A stretch of DNA of 37,987 nt from Paracoccaceae bacterium (GTDB lineage: Bacteria > Pseudomonadota > Alphaproteobacteria > Rhodobacterales > Rhodobacteraceae), in contig JABSSB010000125.1 in the NCBI GenBank assembly GCA_013214715.1, positions 1-37,987 of the forward strand, written 5' to 3'. Below, piece by piece: positions 1 through 8,363 of this stretch. The position numbers and the translations under genes were made by a program. Under the pieces are notes generated by a model. That model was not told where the DNA came from. It was given only the letters and a program-made list of their open reading frames with translations, and made no database searches. Each line of letters begins with the position of its first letter. Positions within the stretch are counted from its first letter, which is position 1.

Positions 1-48
1 TGGTGCCTGCGGGCATGCGTTTGGCTGATTGCCAGACCGGAGCCCGCC

Positions 49-940
49 ATGCCCCTGCCCCCGCTACCTGACGCTGATTGGGTCGATACCAAGGACACCC
101 TGCATCTGTTTTTGCAGATCATCGGCAAAATCCGCCTGGAAACGCATCCCAAGCTGAACCATTGGTGGCATGTGACGCTTTATCCGCATGTGCGCGGCCT
201 GACCACCGGGCGCATCCCCTATGGCACTGGCGGGTTCGAAATTCTCTATGACAGGGTCGATCACGAGGTCACGCTGTCTCGGCATGACGGGCGGCAAAGC
301 GGGTTTTCCGTGCCCGGCCTGACGGTGGTCGAGTTTTACGATGCCCTCTTTTCGCGGCTCAACGCATTTGATCTCGACATCCAGATCAAGGCCGAACCCT
401 ATGACACCAAATCCAAGACACCTTTTGCCAAAGATACCGCCCCCGCGCCTATGATGCGCAGGCCGTGACGCAGTTCTGGCGCGCGCTTTGCGTGATTTCA
501 GGCGTTTTTGAAACCTAACGTACCACCTTCGTGGGCAAACAGACCCTCGTCCAGCCTTGTTGGCACAGCTTCGATCTGGTCGTGACGCGCTTTTCCCGAG
601 AGGCACACCCGCTGCAAGGCGGCACGCAATCGGATCGGTAGGCCTATTCCCACGCCGTGATCTCGGTCGGGTTCTGACCCGGCGATGACAGCTGCCCCGA
701 AGCTGCCTTTTTAGCTATGCCTATCCCGAACCCGACGGCATGGCGCAAATCCTGCTGGCGCCCGATACCGCCGTCTGGGCCGAAAAGAATGGCGGCGCGC
801 TGGCGATCCTGACATATGACGACGCCCGGCCGGCTGAAGATCCGTCCCAAGCGATTCTGTCCTTTTTGCACAGCCTCTATGACGGGGCAGCCAATCGCTG
901 CGGATGGCCGACACAGGATGTCTGGCACGACCACGCCTGA
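49..940 (+). pseudogene. DUF5996 family protein, multiply disrupted
   Basis: The 139-aa ORF at 49-468 (WHVTLYPHVRGLTTGRIPY, PFAKD) is only the N-terminal half of a DUF5996 protein, a family of unknown function usually near 300 residues. The homology continues past its stop in other frames. There is a frameshift near 440-450, after which AYDAQAVTQFWRAL and SFDLVVTRFS are readable. In that frame there are stops at 516 (TAA), 639 (TAG) and 675 (TGA, where GFW would be expected and GF-stop is found). A second frameshift near 711 restores SYAYPEPDGMA, and the C-terminus ends at the TGA of 938-940. At least five independent lesions make this a true pseudogene rather than a sequencing slip. Family assignment is from recalled motifs. 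The function of the intact family is not known to me. Confidence 0.8.
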
Positions 941-1039
941 GAAGCGGCCGATACCGTTAACATGCGCCAATTGGCCCCAGAGATTTCCAAAACGCGACGT
1001 CCCAAGCTCAAGACGTGACGATTTTGCCCTGTCTCCCGC

Positions 1040-1063
1040 CCCGCTTCGCTTATATCAAGCGGG
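1040..1063. promoter_or_regulatory. Inverted repeat upstream of etfB
   Basis: CCCGCTT and AAGCGGG form a perfect 7-bp inverted repeat around a 10-nt AT-richer centre (CGCTTATATC), 58 bp upstream of the etfB start codon. It could be an operator or a 5'-leader hairpin of the etf transcript. No convincing -35/-10 pair could be assigned. The repeat is visible; its role is inference. Confidence 0.35.
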
Positions 1064-1120
1064 ACATGGAATTCGAAAGGCGGGCAAAGTCGCCCAGCCC
1101 ATAGTGAGGAGAAAACGCCG

Positions 1121-1879
1121 ATGAAGGTGCTCGTGCCCGTCAAGCGCGTGATCGACTATAACGTGAAGGTTCGCGTCAAAGCGGACGGTTCCGGCGTCGA
1201 TCTGGCCAATGTGAAAATGTCGATGAACCCCTTTGACGAGATTGCCGTCGAAGAGGCCATCCGCCTGAAAGAAGCTGGCAAGGCTGATGAAATCATCGCC
1301 GTGTCGATCGGCGTGAAGCAGGCGCAGGAAACCCTGCGCACCGCGCTGGCCATGGGCGCCGACCGCGCGATCCTGGTCGTGGCCGCCGATGACGTGCATG
1401 CCGATATCGAACCGCTCGCCGTTGCCAAGATCCTCAAAGCTGTGATCGATGAAGAGCAGCCGGGCCTTGTGCTCTGTGGCAAGCAGGCGATCGACAATGA
1501 CATGAACGCCACTGGGCAGATGCTGTCGGCTCTGCTGGGCTGGTCTCAGGCGACCTTTGCCTCCGAGGTGGACGTGGATGGCGACACCGCCACCGTGACC
1601 CGCGAAGTCGATGGCGGTCTGCAGACCATCAAGGTCAAGATGCCCGCGATCATCTCGGTCGATCTGCGCCTGAATGAGCCGCGCTATGCCTCGCTGCCCA
1701 ACATCATGAAAGCCAAGAAAAAGCCGCTGGATGAAAAAACCGCCGCCGATTACGGCGTCGATGTCACCCCGCGTCTGGAAATCGTCGGCACAGCCGAACC
1801 GGCCGAACGCGCTGCCGGAATCAAAGTGGGCTCGGTCGACGAGCTGGTCGAGAAACTCAAAGAAGCGGGGGCTGTATAA
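1121..1879 (+). CDS. etfB: Electron transfer flavoprotein subunit beta
   Basis: This is the beta subunit of the soluble heterodimeric electron transfer flavoprotein, which accepts electrons from acyl-CoA and related dehydrogenases and passes them to ETF:ubiquinone oxidoreductase. The 252-aa length is normal for the family. The N-terminus [20 protein letters not shown], the [11 protein letters not shown] segment, [15 protein letters not shown] and the lysine-rich loop [13 protein letters not shown] (the ETF-beta signature and recognition-loop region) are all present. A GAGGAG ribosome-binding site lies 9 nt before the ATG. The stop codon overlaps the etfA start by one base, so the two are translationally coupled. 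The acyl-CoA dehydrogenase at 17964 is a plausible electron donor in this genome. Confidence 0.97.
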   Translation: MKVLVPVKRVIDYNVKVRVKADGSGVDLANVKMSMNPFDEIAVEEAIRLKEAGKADEIIAVSIGVKQAQETLRTALAMGADRAILVVAADDVHADIEPLAVAKILKAVIDEEQPGLVLCGKQAIDNDMNATGQMLSALLGWSQATFASEVDVDGDTATVTREVDGGLQTIKVKMPAIISVDLRLNEPRYASLPNIMKAKKKPLDEKTAADYGVDVTPRLEIVGTAEPAERAAGIKVGSVDELVEKLKEAGAV

Positions 1880-2808
1880 TGGCTGTTCTTCTGCTGGCTG
1901 AAGTCAACAATGGTGAACTGGCGATGGACGCGACCGCAAAGGCCGTGACCGCCGCCAAAGCTCTGGGCGATGTGACGGTTCTGGCCGCGGGCGGCTCTGC
2001 TGCCGCTGCGGGCGAAGCCGCTGCCAAGATCGACGGTGTGTCCAAGGTTCTCGTGGCCGAAGACGAAACGCTGGGCCACCGTCTGGCCGAAAGCACTGCT
2101 GCGCTGATCGCCGGTCTGGCCGATGGCTATGAGCATATCGTGGCCCCTGCCACGACCGACGCCAAAAACGTGATGCCCCGCGTGGCCGCGCTGCTGGACG
2201 TGATGGTGATCTCGGACGCCACTGCCGTGATCGACGGCGCCACGTTCGAGCGTCCGATCTATGCCGGCAACGCGATCCAGACGGTGAAATCCTCGGACGC
2301 GACAAAAGTCGTGACCTTCCGCACCGCGAACTTTGATGCGGCAGGCGAAGGCGGCGCGGCAGCGGTCGAAGCCATCTCGGTCGGTGCGGCAGATGGGCTG
2401 TCGGAATGGGTCGAAGACAAGGTCGCCGAAAGCGATCGTCCTGAACTGACTTCGGCTGGCGTGGTTGTCTCGGGCGGCCGTGGCGTTGGCTCCGAAGACG
2501 ATTTCAAGCTGATCGAAACCCTCGCAGACAAGCTGGGCGCGGCTGTGGGCGCCTCGCGTGCAGCGGTTGATTCGGGCTATGCCCCGAACGATTGGCAGGT
2601 GGGCCAGACCGGCAAGGTCGTCGCGCCTGATCTCTATGTTGCCGTCGGCATTTCCGGTGCGATCCAGCACCTGGCCGGTATGAAAGACAGCAAGATCATC
2701 GTCGCGATCAACAAGGACGAAGAGGCCCCGATCTTTCAGGTGGCCGACTATGGTCTGGTCGCTGACCTCTTCGACGCGGTCCCGGACCTGACTAGCAAGC
2801 TGGGCTAA
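1879..2808 (+). CDS. etfA: Electron transfer flavoprotein subunit alpha
   Basis: The alpha subunit of ETF carries the FAD in its C-terminal domain. The 309-aa length is typical. The N-terminal half is the ETF alpha/beta nucleotide-binding-like domain ([32 protein letters not shown]). The C-terminal FAD domain begins near residue 190 and shows [95 protein letters not shown], the classical ETF-alpha signature. It starts inside the etfB stop (TAATG) and is followed by a terminator at 2869, so etfBA looks like a two-gene operon. Confidence 0.97.
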   Translation: MAVLLLAEVNNGELAMDATAKAVTAAKALGDVTVLAAGGSAAAAGEAAAKIDGVSKVLVAEDETLGHRLAESTAALIAGLADGYEHIVAPATTDAKNVMPRVAALLDVMVISDATAVIDGATFERPIYAGNAIQTVKSSDATKVVTFRTANFDAAGEGGAAAVEAISVGAADGLSEWVEDKVAESDRPELTSAGVVVSGGRGVGSEDDFKLIETLADKLGAAVGASRAAVDSGYAPNDWQVGQTGKVVAPDLYVAVGISGAIQHLAGMKDSKIIVAINKDEEAPIFQVADYGLVADLFDAVPDLTSKLG

Positions 2809-2828
2809 ACCCCGTAACGCGCCCCACC

Positions 2829-2849
2829 CGCGCAGGCCTCGCCTGCGCG
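2829..2849. other. Hairpin just after etfA
   Basis: Nine perfect base pairs (CGCGCAGGC / GCCTGCGCG) close a 3-nt CTC loop 20 nt after the etfA stop. There is no T-tract, so it is more likely an mRNA 3'-end stabiliser or an extragenic palindrome than a terminator by itself. The full terminator follows 20 nt further on. Confidence 0.45.
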
Positions 2850-2868
2850 CACAGGGGATCAGATCACG

Positions 2869-2901
2869 CCCTTGCCGATCGCGGTCGACAAGGGTTTTTT
2901 T
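2869..2901 (+). terminator. Rho-independent terminator of etfBA
   Basis: CCCTTG and CAAGGG pair around a 14-nt loop, which itself contains a CGA/TCG mini-stem, and are followed directly by seven T residues. It lies 60 nt after the etfA stop and just before the convergent kinase gene. Confidence 0.8.
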
Positions 2902-2927
2902 ATGCCTTGGCCCCGTCGTAGGATGTT

Positions 2928-4445
2928 TCAGGCCGTTCTGGCGCTTTGGGCCTGATGCAATGTCGCGGCAAGTTCTCGCAAGGTGAACGGCTTTCGTAAA
3001 ATCGCCTGCTGCGCCAAAGCCCCGGTCAGACTGCCATAGGTCTCTGGCGCAAAGCCGGTCATGAAGACCGGACAAATCTTTGGGTAAAGCGCCAGCAGAT
3101 CTGTGACCACGCTGGGGCCACGATCTCCATCGGCCAGAACGATATCGCACAGGACAATGTCAAACCCGTCATTCTCGCGCGCGGCCCGAAAGGCTTCGTC
3201 CCGGCTGGTGGCAATGACGGCCTGGAAATTCAGACTGAGAAGCTGTTTTTGCAACAAACCGGCAAGCTCGTGATTGTCCTCGATCACCAAAACGCTTTCC
3301 GTGGTGGCCTGCCAGACATAGCCCGGAGTTTGCGTCGCAAAGGACGCACGCGTCTTGCTCCGCGGCATCAGCAGGGACACGGTGGTGCCTTTGCCTTTGA
3401 TGGAATCGATACGCAGTTCTCCGCCGGATTGTTTGACGAAGCCATCCACCATCGACAAACCAAGCCCTGAGCCTTTCCCAACCGGTTTGGTCGTAAAGAA
3501 CGGATCGCGCGCCTGGCGCATCACGGGGTCTGTCATGCCGCTGCCCGTGTCGCGCAGGGCGATTTCGACATAGTCCGGGCCGGTGTCGTGGTTATGGCCA
3601 GCGGATCGATTGCGGCAAGACAGGGTAATCCGCCCTGCTCCGTCAATCGCATCGCGCGCGTTCACGGTCAGGTTCACCAACGCCTCTTCCAACGGCGCCG
3701 GATCGGCATCGATCAGCCAGGTATCCACCGCCAGATCAAGATCAAGGCGGATATCTGCCCCGGTCAGGCGATCCAACATGGACGCGATCCCGCAGATCGT
3801 ATCCACCACATTCACCTGCGTCGAGCGCAGCGGCTGTTTGCGGGCAAAAGCCAACAGCCGATGTGTCAACTCGCCCCCCCGCTTGGCCGCGGCGATAATG
3901 CTTTCGACCAATTCCCGATCGCTGCGCTTGTCATATTGCAGCAATTCCGCAGCCCCCATGATGGCCGCCAGAATATTGTTGAAATCATGCGCCACCCCAC
4001 CGCTGAGATGCCCGATGGTTTCCATTTTCTGCGCCTGCCGCAGCTTGGCCTCTGTCTCGATCTGATCCGAGACATCCTGCACCATGCCGCTGAACCCGCA
4101 GGGATTGCCATGCGGATCGCGCAGCACAATCGCCGTTTGACGCATATGACGCAGGTTCCCATCGGGATGCAGAACACGGTATTCGGCGTTGAAATAGTCG
4201 TCTTGCGAGCCCTCGAAATCCTCAAGGCGCTTCAGCCCCTCGATGTCGTCAGGATGCACAAGGTCAAAAAACGCGTCAATGCTGCCGGTGAAGTCGTCAG
4301 GCGAGACGCCAAACAGCTCAAGCGTTTCCGCTGACCACAGCAGTTCTTCGTCTTCGGTCACTTCCCAAGTGCCAATTTTGGCAACGCGATGCACCTCTCG
4401 CAACAGCCCCGTGCGAAGCTTGGGTTCCTTGCGCTGCTGCCTCAT
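2928..4445 (-). CDS. PAS-domain hybrid sensor histidine kinase
   Basis: This 505-aa protein appears cytoplasmic, with no membrane segment or signal peptide. It has an N-terminal PAS/PAC sensor (about 15-130; IGTWEV, LVHPDD, YRVLHPDG, GMVQDVS). A dimerisation/phosphoacceptor helix carries HLSGGVAHDFNNIL, with the histidine near 153. The HATPase domain shows the N-box (ALVNLTVNARDAI), G1 (DTGSGM) and G2 (GKGSGLGLSMV). A C-terminal receiver (about 385-500) has VLVIEDN, the acceptor-type VLCDIVLADG and the lysine in LRKPF. GGVAHDFNN places it in the family of orphan hybrid kinases that often regulate general stress or light responses, but the signal is unknown. No cognate regulator gene is adjacent. 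It is convergent with etfBA and stands alone. Confidence 0.9.
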   Translation of the reverse strand: MRQQRKEPKLRTGLLREVHRVAKIGTWEVTEDEELLWSAETLELFGVSPDDFTGSIDAFFDLVHPDDIEGLKRLEDFEGSQDDYFNAEYRVLHPDGNLRHMRQTAIVLRDPHGNPCGFSGMVQDVSDQIETEAKLRQAQKMETIGHLSGGVAHDFNNILAAIMGAAELLQYDKRSDRELVESIIAAAKRGGELTHRLLAFARKQPLRSTQVNVVDTICGIASMLDRLTGADIRLDLDLAVDTWLIDADPAPLEEALVNLTVNARDAIDGAGRITLSCRNRSAGHNHDTGPDYVEIALRDTGSGMTDPVMRQARDPFFTTKPVGKGSGLGLSMVDGFVKQSGGELRIDSIKGKGTTVSLLMPRSKTRASFATQTPGYVWQATTESVLVIEDNHELAGLLQKQLLSLNFQAVIATSRDEAFRAARENDGFDIVLCDIVLADGDRGPSVVTDLLALYPKICPVFMTGFAPETYGSLTGALAQQAILRKPFTLRELAATLHQAQSARTA

Positions 4446-4535
4446 GACGTGCCCCGCTGCCTCCCTGCACGCGCGCGATCGGTCGTCAGTTTTTCCAGCC
4501 GGTCATCGCAAAGCAAGGTTTTTTTGACTGTGTTT

Positions 4536-4553
4536 CGCCGCAGGCCTGCGGCG
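4536..4553. repeat. Perfect 18-bp palindrome in the kinase-hbd intergenic region
   Basis: CGCCGCAGGCCTGCGGCG is exactly self-complementary. It lies in the 274-bp divergent gap between the hybrid kinase start (4445) and the hydroxybutyryl-CoA dehydrogenase start (4720). It could be a regulator site or an extragenic palindrome. No T-tract follows on either strand. Nothing else in this gap is recognisable apart from the ribosome-binding site of the downstream gene. Confidence 0.5.
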
Positions 4554-4719
4554 TACAGCCGCGTGTGTCATCACATATGCACAGCCTGCCCCACATGGTA
4601 GCCGCGCGGCGATGCCGGGTTTTCGGCCTGGCCCTGCTGCGTCGCGGCGTCTGAGTCATAGACAAATCGCGCGCAAACGCTAAAGCATGTGAGCGACAGA
4701 CAGGAAAGGCTTGGATCCC

Positions 4720-5598
4720 ATGGCAGACATCAAAAGCGTAGGTGTGATCGGCGCCGGGCAAATGGGCAACGGGATTGCGCATGTGCTGGCCCTTGCCGAA
4801 TATGACGTTGTGCTCAGCGATGTCAGCGCCGACGCCCTGACCCGTGCGGTGGATACGATCCGCACGAACATGGTCCGGCAGGTCAGTCGCGGCAAGATCG
4901 ATGAGGCCACGATGGACACCGCTCTGGGCCGCATTGTCACCTCGCAGGATATGGCCGTGGTGGGACAAACCGATCTTGTGATCGAATCCGCGACCGAGCG
5001 TGAGACGATCAAACAGGCGATCTTCGAGGATGTTCAGCCACATCTGAAACCGACCACGATCCTGACCTCCAACACCTCGTCGATCTCGATCACGCGACTG
5101 GCCTCGCGCACCGACCGGCCCGAACGCTTCATGGGGTTTCACTTCATGAACCCGGTCCCGGTCATGCCGCTGGTTGAACTGATCCGGGGCATTGCGACGG
5201 ACCAACCCACCTTTGACGCCTGCCAGACCGTGGTGGACAAGCTTGGCAAGACCTCCGCCAGCGCCGAAGACTTTCCCGCCTTCATCGTGAACCGCATCCT
5301 GATGCCGATGATCAACGAAGCGGTCTACACGCTTTATGAAGGGGTCGGAAATGTCGAATCCATCGACAGCGCGATGAAACTTGGGGCAAACCACCCGATG
5401 GGCCCGCTGCAACTGGCGGATTTCATCGGGCTCGACACCTGCCTGGCGATCATGAATGTGCTGCATGACGGGCTGGCCGACACGAAATACCGCCCCTGCC
5501 CGCTGCTGACCAAATATGTCGAAGCCGGATGGCTGGGCCGCAAATCGCAACGCGGCTTCTATGATTACCGCGGCGACGTACCGGTTCCGACCCGGTAG
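4720..5598 (+). CDS. hbd: 3-hydroxybutyryl-CoA dehydrogenase
   Basis: This NAD(P)-dependent enzyme interconverts 3-hydroxybutyryl-CoA and acetoacetyl-CoA in short-chain fatty acid or polyhydroxybutyrate/butanoate metabolism. The N-terminal Rossmann motif VGVIGAGQMGNGIAHV sits at residues 8-23. Catalytic-region motifs NTSSISITRLA and GFHFMNPVPVMPLVELI (with the catalytic His), and the C-terminal NRILMPMINEAVYTLYEG and LGANHPMGPLQLADFIGLD, are complete. The ORF track opens at a TTG (4711) only one base after AGGAAAGG. The ATG at 4720 has that ribosome-binding site at normal spacing, giving 292 aa, the usual length. It is monocistronic, with a hairpin-rich gap after it. Use in PHB turnover or in feeding crotonyl-CoA to the ethylmalonyl-CoA pathway is inference. 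Confidence 0.93.
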   Translation: MADIKSVGVIGAGQMGNGIAHVLALAEYDVVLSDVSADALTRAVDTIRTNMVRQVSRGKIDEATMDTALGRIVTSQDMAVVGQTDLVIESATERETIKQAIFEDVQPHLKPTTILTSNTSSISITRLASRTDRPERFMGFHFMNPVPVMPLVELIRGIATDQPTFDACQTVVDKLGKTSASAEDFPAFIVNRILMPMINEAVYTLYEGVGNVESIDSAMKLGANHPMGPLQLADFIGLDTCLAIMNVLHDGLADTKYRPCPLLTKYVEAGWLGRKSQRGFYDYRGDVPVPTR

Positions 5599-5626
5599 AA
5601 AGGAAACACTCCCGCGCGCCCCTTTG

Positions 5627-5689
5627 CGCCGCCTGCGGCGGTCGCCGGGGCCCTTGGGCCGGGCGCCGCATCCCTGCGGGCTGCGGCGC
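5627..5689. repeat. Cluster of three hairpins between convergent genes
   Basis: Three perfect stems occur in tandem: CGCCGC-CT-GCGGCG (5627-5640), GGCCC-TT-GGGCC (5649-5660) and GCGCCGCA/TGCGGCGC (5663-5689) with an inner CCC/GGG stem. They are followed at about 5729-5751 by CTTGAAAAATACCCCCGCCGG, which resembles a sequence I recall from many Rhodobacteraceae intergenic regions. The block separates the 3' ends of two convergent genes (5598 and 5845) and probably works as an extragenic palindromic or transcript-end element. Only one copy is present in this window. Confidence 0.5.
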
Positions 5690-5844
5690 TGCACCGCTCA
5701 AAACTGGGCACATCCCCAATTTCTTCTCTTGAAAAATACCCCCGCCGGAGGCCAGCTGCTGCAAGGACGCTTGCCCGCGCCGCCGCAGAGGCAGCGCGTA
5801 TCACATCGGCGTACTCAGGTCGCACCAAATGCTGAAAGGACCGG

Positions 5845-6738
5845 TCAATCGGTCAGGGACAGCGTGTGGTCACGTAGCCAGGCCATGAACTGGCGCGGGT
5901 CATTGCCCATCTCATCCACCTTGGCCGGATCCAGCGGATGCCCCACAATCGGCCCCTGCGGCTTGTTGAGCGCATGCACGATCTCATGCAACAGCAAGCC
6001 CTGCCGCAACACCGGAGAGACCTGATTGGCAATCTGATACAACCGCGAATTGGCGCCGGGGAATTTCATCGGCACCACGGTCGCGCCGGATTTACGGATC
6101 ATCTTGGCCGTGAACACATTCCACTCCGCCTCGATTGCGGGGCCGAACCATGTCTCGGAATGAGCCACCACACCCGACGGAAACAGCGCCACGACACCTC
6201 CGGCTTTGAGATGCGCCATCGCCTCGGCGCGCATCTTCACGCCTTTGCGCTGCGCCTCGGGATCATGCGGAAACGGAACCGGGATCATGTAAGAGCCCGC
6301 GACCTCGTCCAGATCGGTCAGAAGCGACCGGGTCAGAATGCGGTAATCATCGCGCACCCGCCCAATCAGATCGGCAAAGATCATGCCATCGACCATACCA
6401 TGCGGGTGATTGGCCACCACGATGACCGGGCCAGTCGCCGGGATGCGCGCCAATTGCTCGGCCGGGGTGGTCAGGTCGATCCCCATCACATCCAGCGCCG
6501 CGCGCCAGAATTTCTGCCCCCGCGGCGCGCCTTGGCGTTCGAATTCCTTGATCAACCGCAGCACCGTCAACTTGCCGGTCAGCGCTTCGATCACGCGGAT
6601 CAGCGCCGATTTGCGCGGGTCTTCAAAGGTCGTCGCATAAGACAGCCGTCGCCGATCGTAGCTTCTGAAATCGACCGTGCCCAGATCCTCATCGACCTTG
6701 GCGCGTGCAGGCGAGGTATTTTGAAAGCTGTCTACCAC
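5845..6738 (-). CDS. Lysophospholipid acyltransferase family protein
   Basis: This 297-aa protein is related to PlsC-type glycerolipid acyltransferases. The central motif VVVANHPHGMVDGM (about residue 105) is the block-I acyltransferase motif in the HX5D form seen in a subset of these proteins. Further on are ALFPSGVVAHSETWFGP, resembling the block-III FPEG motif, and VVPMKFPGANS. It is likely membrane-associated and acylates a lysophospholipid or lysolipid-like acceptor; the exact substrate cannot be read. The start is GTG. It lies 35 bp downstream of the HPr gene on the same strand and may be the last gene of the chvI-chvG-hprK-rapZ-PTS transcript. Confidence 0.8.
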   Translation of the reverse strand: MVDSFQNTSPARAKVDEDLGTVDFRSYDRRRLSYATTFEDPRKSALIRVIEALTGKLTVLRLIKEFERQGAPRGQKFWRAALDVMGIDLTTPAEQLARIPATGPVIVVANHPHGMVDGMIFADLIGRVRDDYRILTRSLLTDLDEVAGSYMIPVPFPHDPEAQRKGVKMRAEAMAHLKAGGVVALFPSGVVAHSETWFGPAIEAEWNVFTAKMIRKSGATVVPMKFPGANSRLYQIANQVSPVLRQGLLLHEIVHALNKPQGPIVGHPLDPAKVDEMGNDPRQFMAWLRDHTLSLTD

Positions 6739-6773
6739 GTGGCCGTTCCGTTCTGTCCTGTCACGCGGGGCGT

Positions 6774-7043
6774 TCAGAACCCTTCGCCAAACTTGTCCGC
6801 GACCAATTCCTCGATCGCATCGGCCAATGCGTCGGCATCATCCCCCGCCGTTTCGATGTCAATAGTCGTTCCCTTGGCCGCTGCCAACATCAAAAGTCCC
6901 ATGATGCTGTCACCCGAGGCGCTCATGCCATCGCGGGACACCGTGACCTGCGCCGCATAGCCTTCGGCCAGCTCCACAAGCTTGGCCGAAGCCCGCGCAT
7001 GCAGACCTTTTTCATTCACAATCTTCAACGTTTTAATGGTCAT
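6774..7043 (-). CDS. ptsH: HPr family phosphocarrier protein
   Basis: An 89-aa HPr. The phosphorylatable histidine is in GLHARASAKLVELA (about residue 16), and the regulatory serine is in SGDSIMGLLMLAAAKG, the site targeted by HprK. It accepts phosphate from a PEP-dependent EI (not in this window) and passes it to the EIIA encoded just upstream (7065-7457). No sugar permease gene is nearby, so it belongs to a regulatory PTS as is usual in alphaproteobacteria. The gap to the EIIA gene is 21 bp, consistent with one operon. Confidence 0.93.
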   Translation of the reverse strand: MTIKTLKIVNEKGLHARASAKLVELAEGYAAQVTVSRDGMSASGDSIMGLLMLAAAKGTTIDIETAGDDADALADAIEELVADKFGEGF

Positions 7044-7064
7044 CGTGTCGTTGTTCCAAGTCCG

Positions 7065-7457
7065 TCAGGCCCGCGGAATGCGGCGGGCATCAATGTATTT
7101 TCGTCCAGCATCCATCGCGACATCTACGGCCCGCTCAAGTGGCAGACGGCGGGATTTCGCCAATTTCAGCAGCAAGGGCAGGTTGGCACCGTAAAGGATC
7201 AGCCGGTTTTCTGCCATACAGGCCGGTAAAGACAGATTCGACGGAGAGCCGCCAAACAGATCGGTCACCACGACCACCCCGTCCCCGTCATCCACCGCAT
7301 CCGCGGCGGCGCTGATTTCGGCTTTCTTGTCGTCGCGGTCATGATCCGCTTCGATGGTAATGGCGCGAATGCCCTGCTGGCGTCCCAGCACATGCTCCAC
7401 CGCCGAGAGATACTCTCGAGCCAACCCGCCATGGGCCACAATCACGATGCCGATCAC
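7065..7457 (-). CDS. PTS EIIA component, mannose/fructose family
   Basis: A 130-aa single-domain EIIA of the mannose family. The N-terminal MIGIVIVAHGGLAREYLSAVEHVLG holds the phosphorylatable His (residue 9), and VVVTDLFGGSPSNLSL is the second conserved block. No EIIB, EIIC or EIID domain is encoded here, so it probably serves as a regulatory phosphate acceptor of the PTS rather than in sugar uptake. It starts 3 bp after the rapZ stop and precedes the HPr gene by 21 bp. Confidence 0.92.
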   Translation of the reverse strand: MIGIVIVAHGGLAREYLSAVEHVLGRQQGIRAITIEADHDRDDKKAEISAAADAVDDGDGVVVVTDLFGGSPSNLSLPACMAENRLILYGANLPLLLKLAKSRRLPLERAVDVAMDAGRKYIDARRIPRA

Positions 7458-7460
7458 TGG

Positions 7461-8357
7461 TCAGGTCCCGCGCGCTGCTGTCTTCCGTTCCATTTCGTGA
7501 TGCCTAATTGACACCTGCACATCCTCTTCCGCAAGCACAGATGCAAGTCTTTCGGCCAGCGTCACCGATCTGTGTTGCCCGCCGGTGCAGCCAAAGCCGA
7601 TCGACAGGTGTGATTTGCCCTCTTCGCCATAAGCCGGCAACAGAAATCGGGTCATGTCGGAGACCCGATCAAAAAACGGCGCAAAGCGCGCATCGGCCAT
7701 GACGTGATCCTGCACCGCCTGATCCTGCCCGGTCAGGCCGCGCAGTTCGGGCACCCAATATGGATTTCTCAAAAACCGCACGTCAAACACCATGTCCAGC
7801 CCCGGCGGCATACCGCGTTTGTAAGAAAACGAATGCAGCACCACCGACAATCCCTGCGCCGCACTGCCCTTTGCGAACCACGCCCGGATTGCGGCGCGCG
7901 TGTCATGCACCGTCAGGCTGGTCGTGTCGATCACCACATCGGCCAGATCGCGCACCTGGCTCAGCAGATCCATCTCCAGCGCGATGCCGGTCATCGGATC
8001 TTCGCTGGCGGCCATCGGATGCCGGCGGCGGGTTTCGGAAAAGCGCCGCTGCAGCACATCGGGCGCGCAATCGAGATAGAGAACCGTCACTTTCAGATCG
8101 GGCCGCGCGCGCTGCGTGCCGATCAGATCGACCAGCCGGGTGGTTGAAAACTCGCGGTTCCGCGCGTCGATGCCCACAGCCAGCGGTCGTTCCGTCGCGG
8201 GGGCGGCGCTGTCGGTCAGGCGTGGCACAAAGCTCAGCGGGATATTGTCTACCGCCTCAAAGCCCGCATCCTCCAGCGCATTGATCGCGGTGGACCGCCC
8301 GGCCCCGGATGGTCCGGTCACAAGCACAACACGCTGAGGCATCTTGGACATGGGCAT
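7461..8357 (-). CDS. rapZ: RNase adapter / nucleotide-binding protein RapZ
   Basis: This 298-aa P-loop protein of the RapZ/YvcJ family binds nucleotides and, in enterobacteria, acts as an adapter that presents a small RNA to RNase E to control GlmS. The Walker A motif GPSGAGRST is near residue 15. AVDNIPLSF, VLYLDC, RFSETRRRHP and the C-terminal SIGCTGG-like block FGCTGGQHRSVTLAERLA are all characteristic. The role in alphaproteobacteria is less certain. It sits in the conserved hprK-rapZ-EIIA-HPr order. ATG 8357 is used here; ATG 8351 or 8342 are equally possible. Confidence 0.93.
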   Translation of the reverse strand: MPMSKMPQRVVLVTGPSGAGRSTAINALEDAGFEAVDNIPLSFVPRLTDSAAPATERPLAVGIDARNREFSTTRLVDLIGTQRARPDLKVTVLYLDCAPDVLQRRFSETRRRHPMAASEDPMTGIALEMDLLSQVRDLADVVIDTTSLTVHDTRAAIRAWFAKGSAAQGLSVVLHSFSYKRGMPPGLDMVFDVRFLRNPYWVPELRGLTGQDQAVQDHVMADARFAPFFDRVSDMTRFLLPAYGEEGKSHLSIGFGCTGGQHRSVTLAERLASVLAEEDVQVSIRHHEMERKTAARGT

Positions 8358-8363
8358 TGGCTT

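Noticed and set aside
1750-3150. Long minus-strand ORF of 466 aa across etfA
   Set aside because: It is antisense to etfA and the kinase gene and has low-complexity His/Arg-rich sequence without family motifs; it is a GC-rich shadow frame.
4486-5694. Minus-strand ORF of 402 aa over the hydroxybutyryl-CoA dehydrogenase gene
   Set aside because: It is a shadow of the clear plus-strand gene; no recognisable motif.
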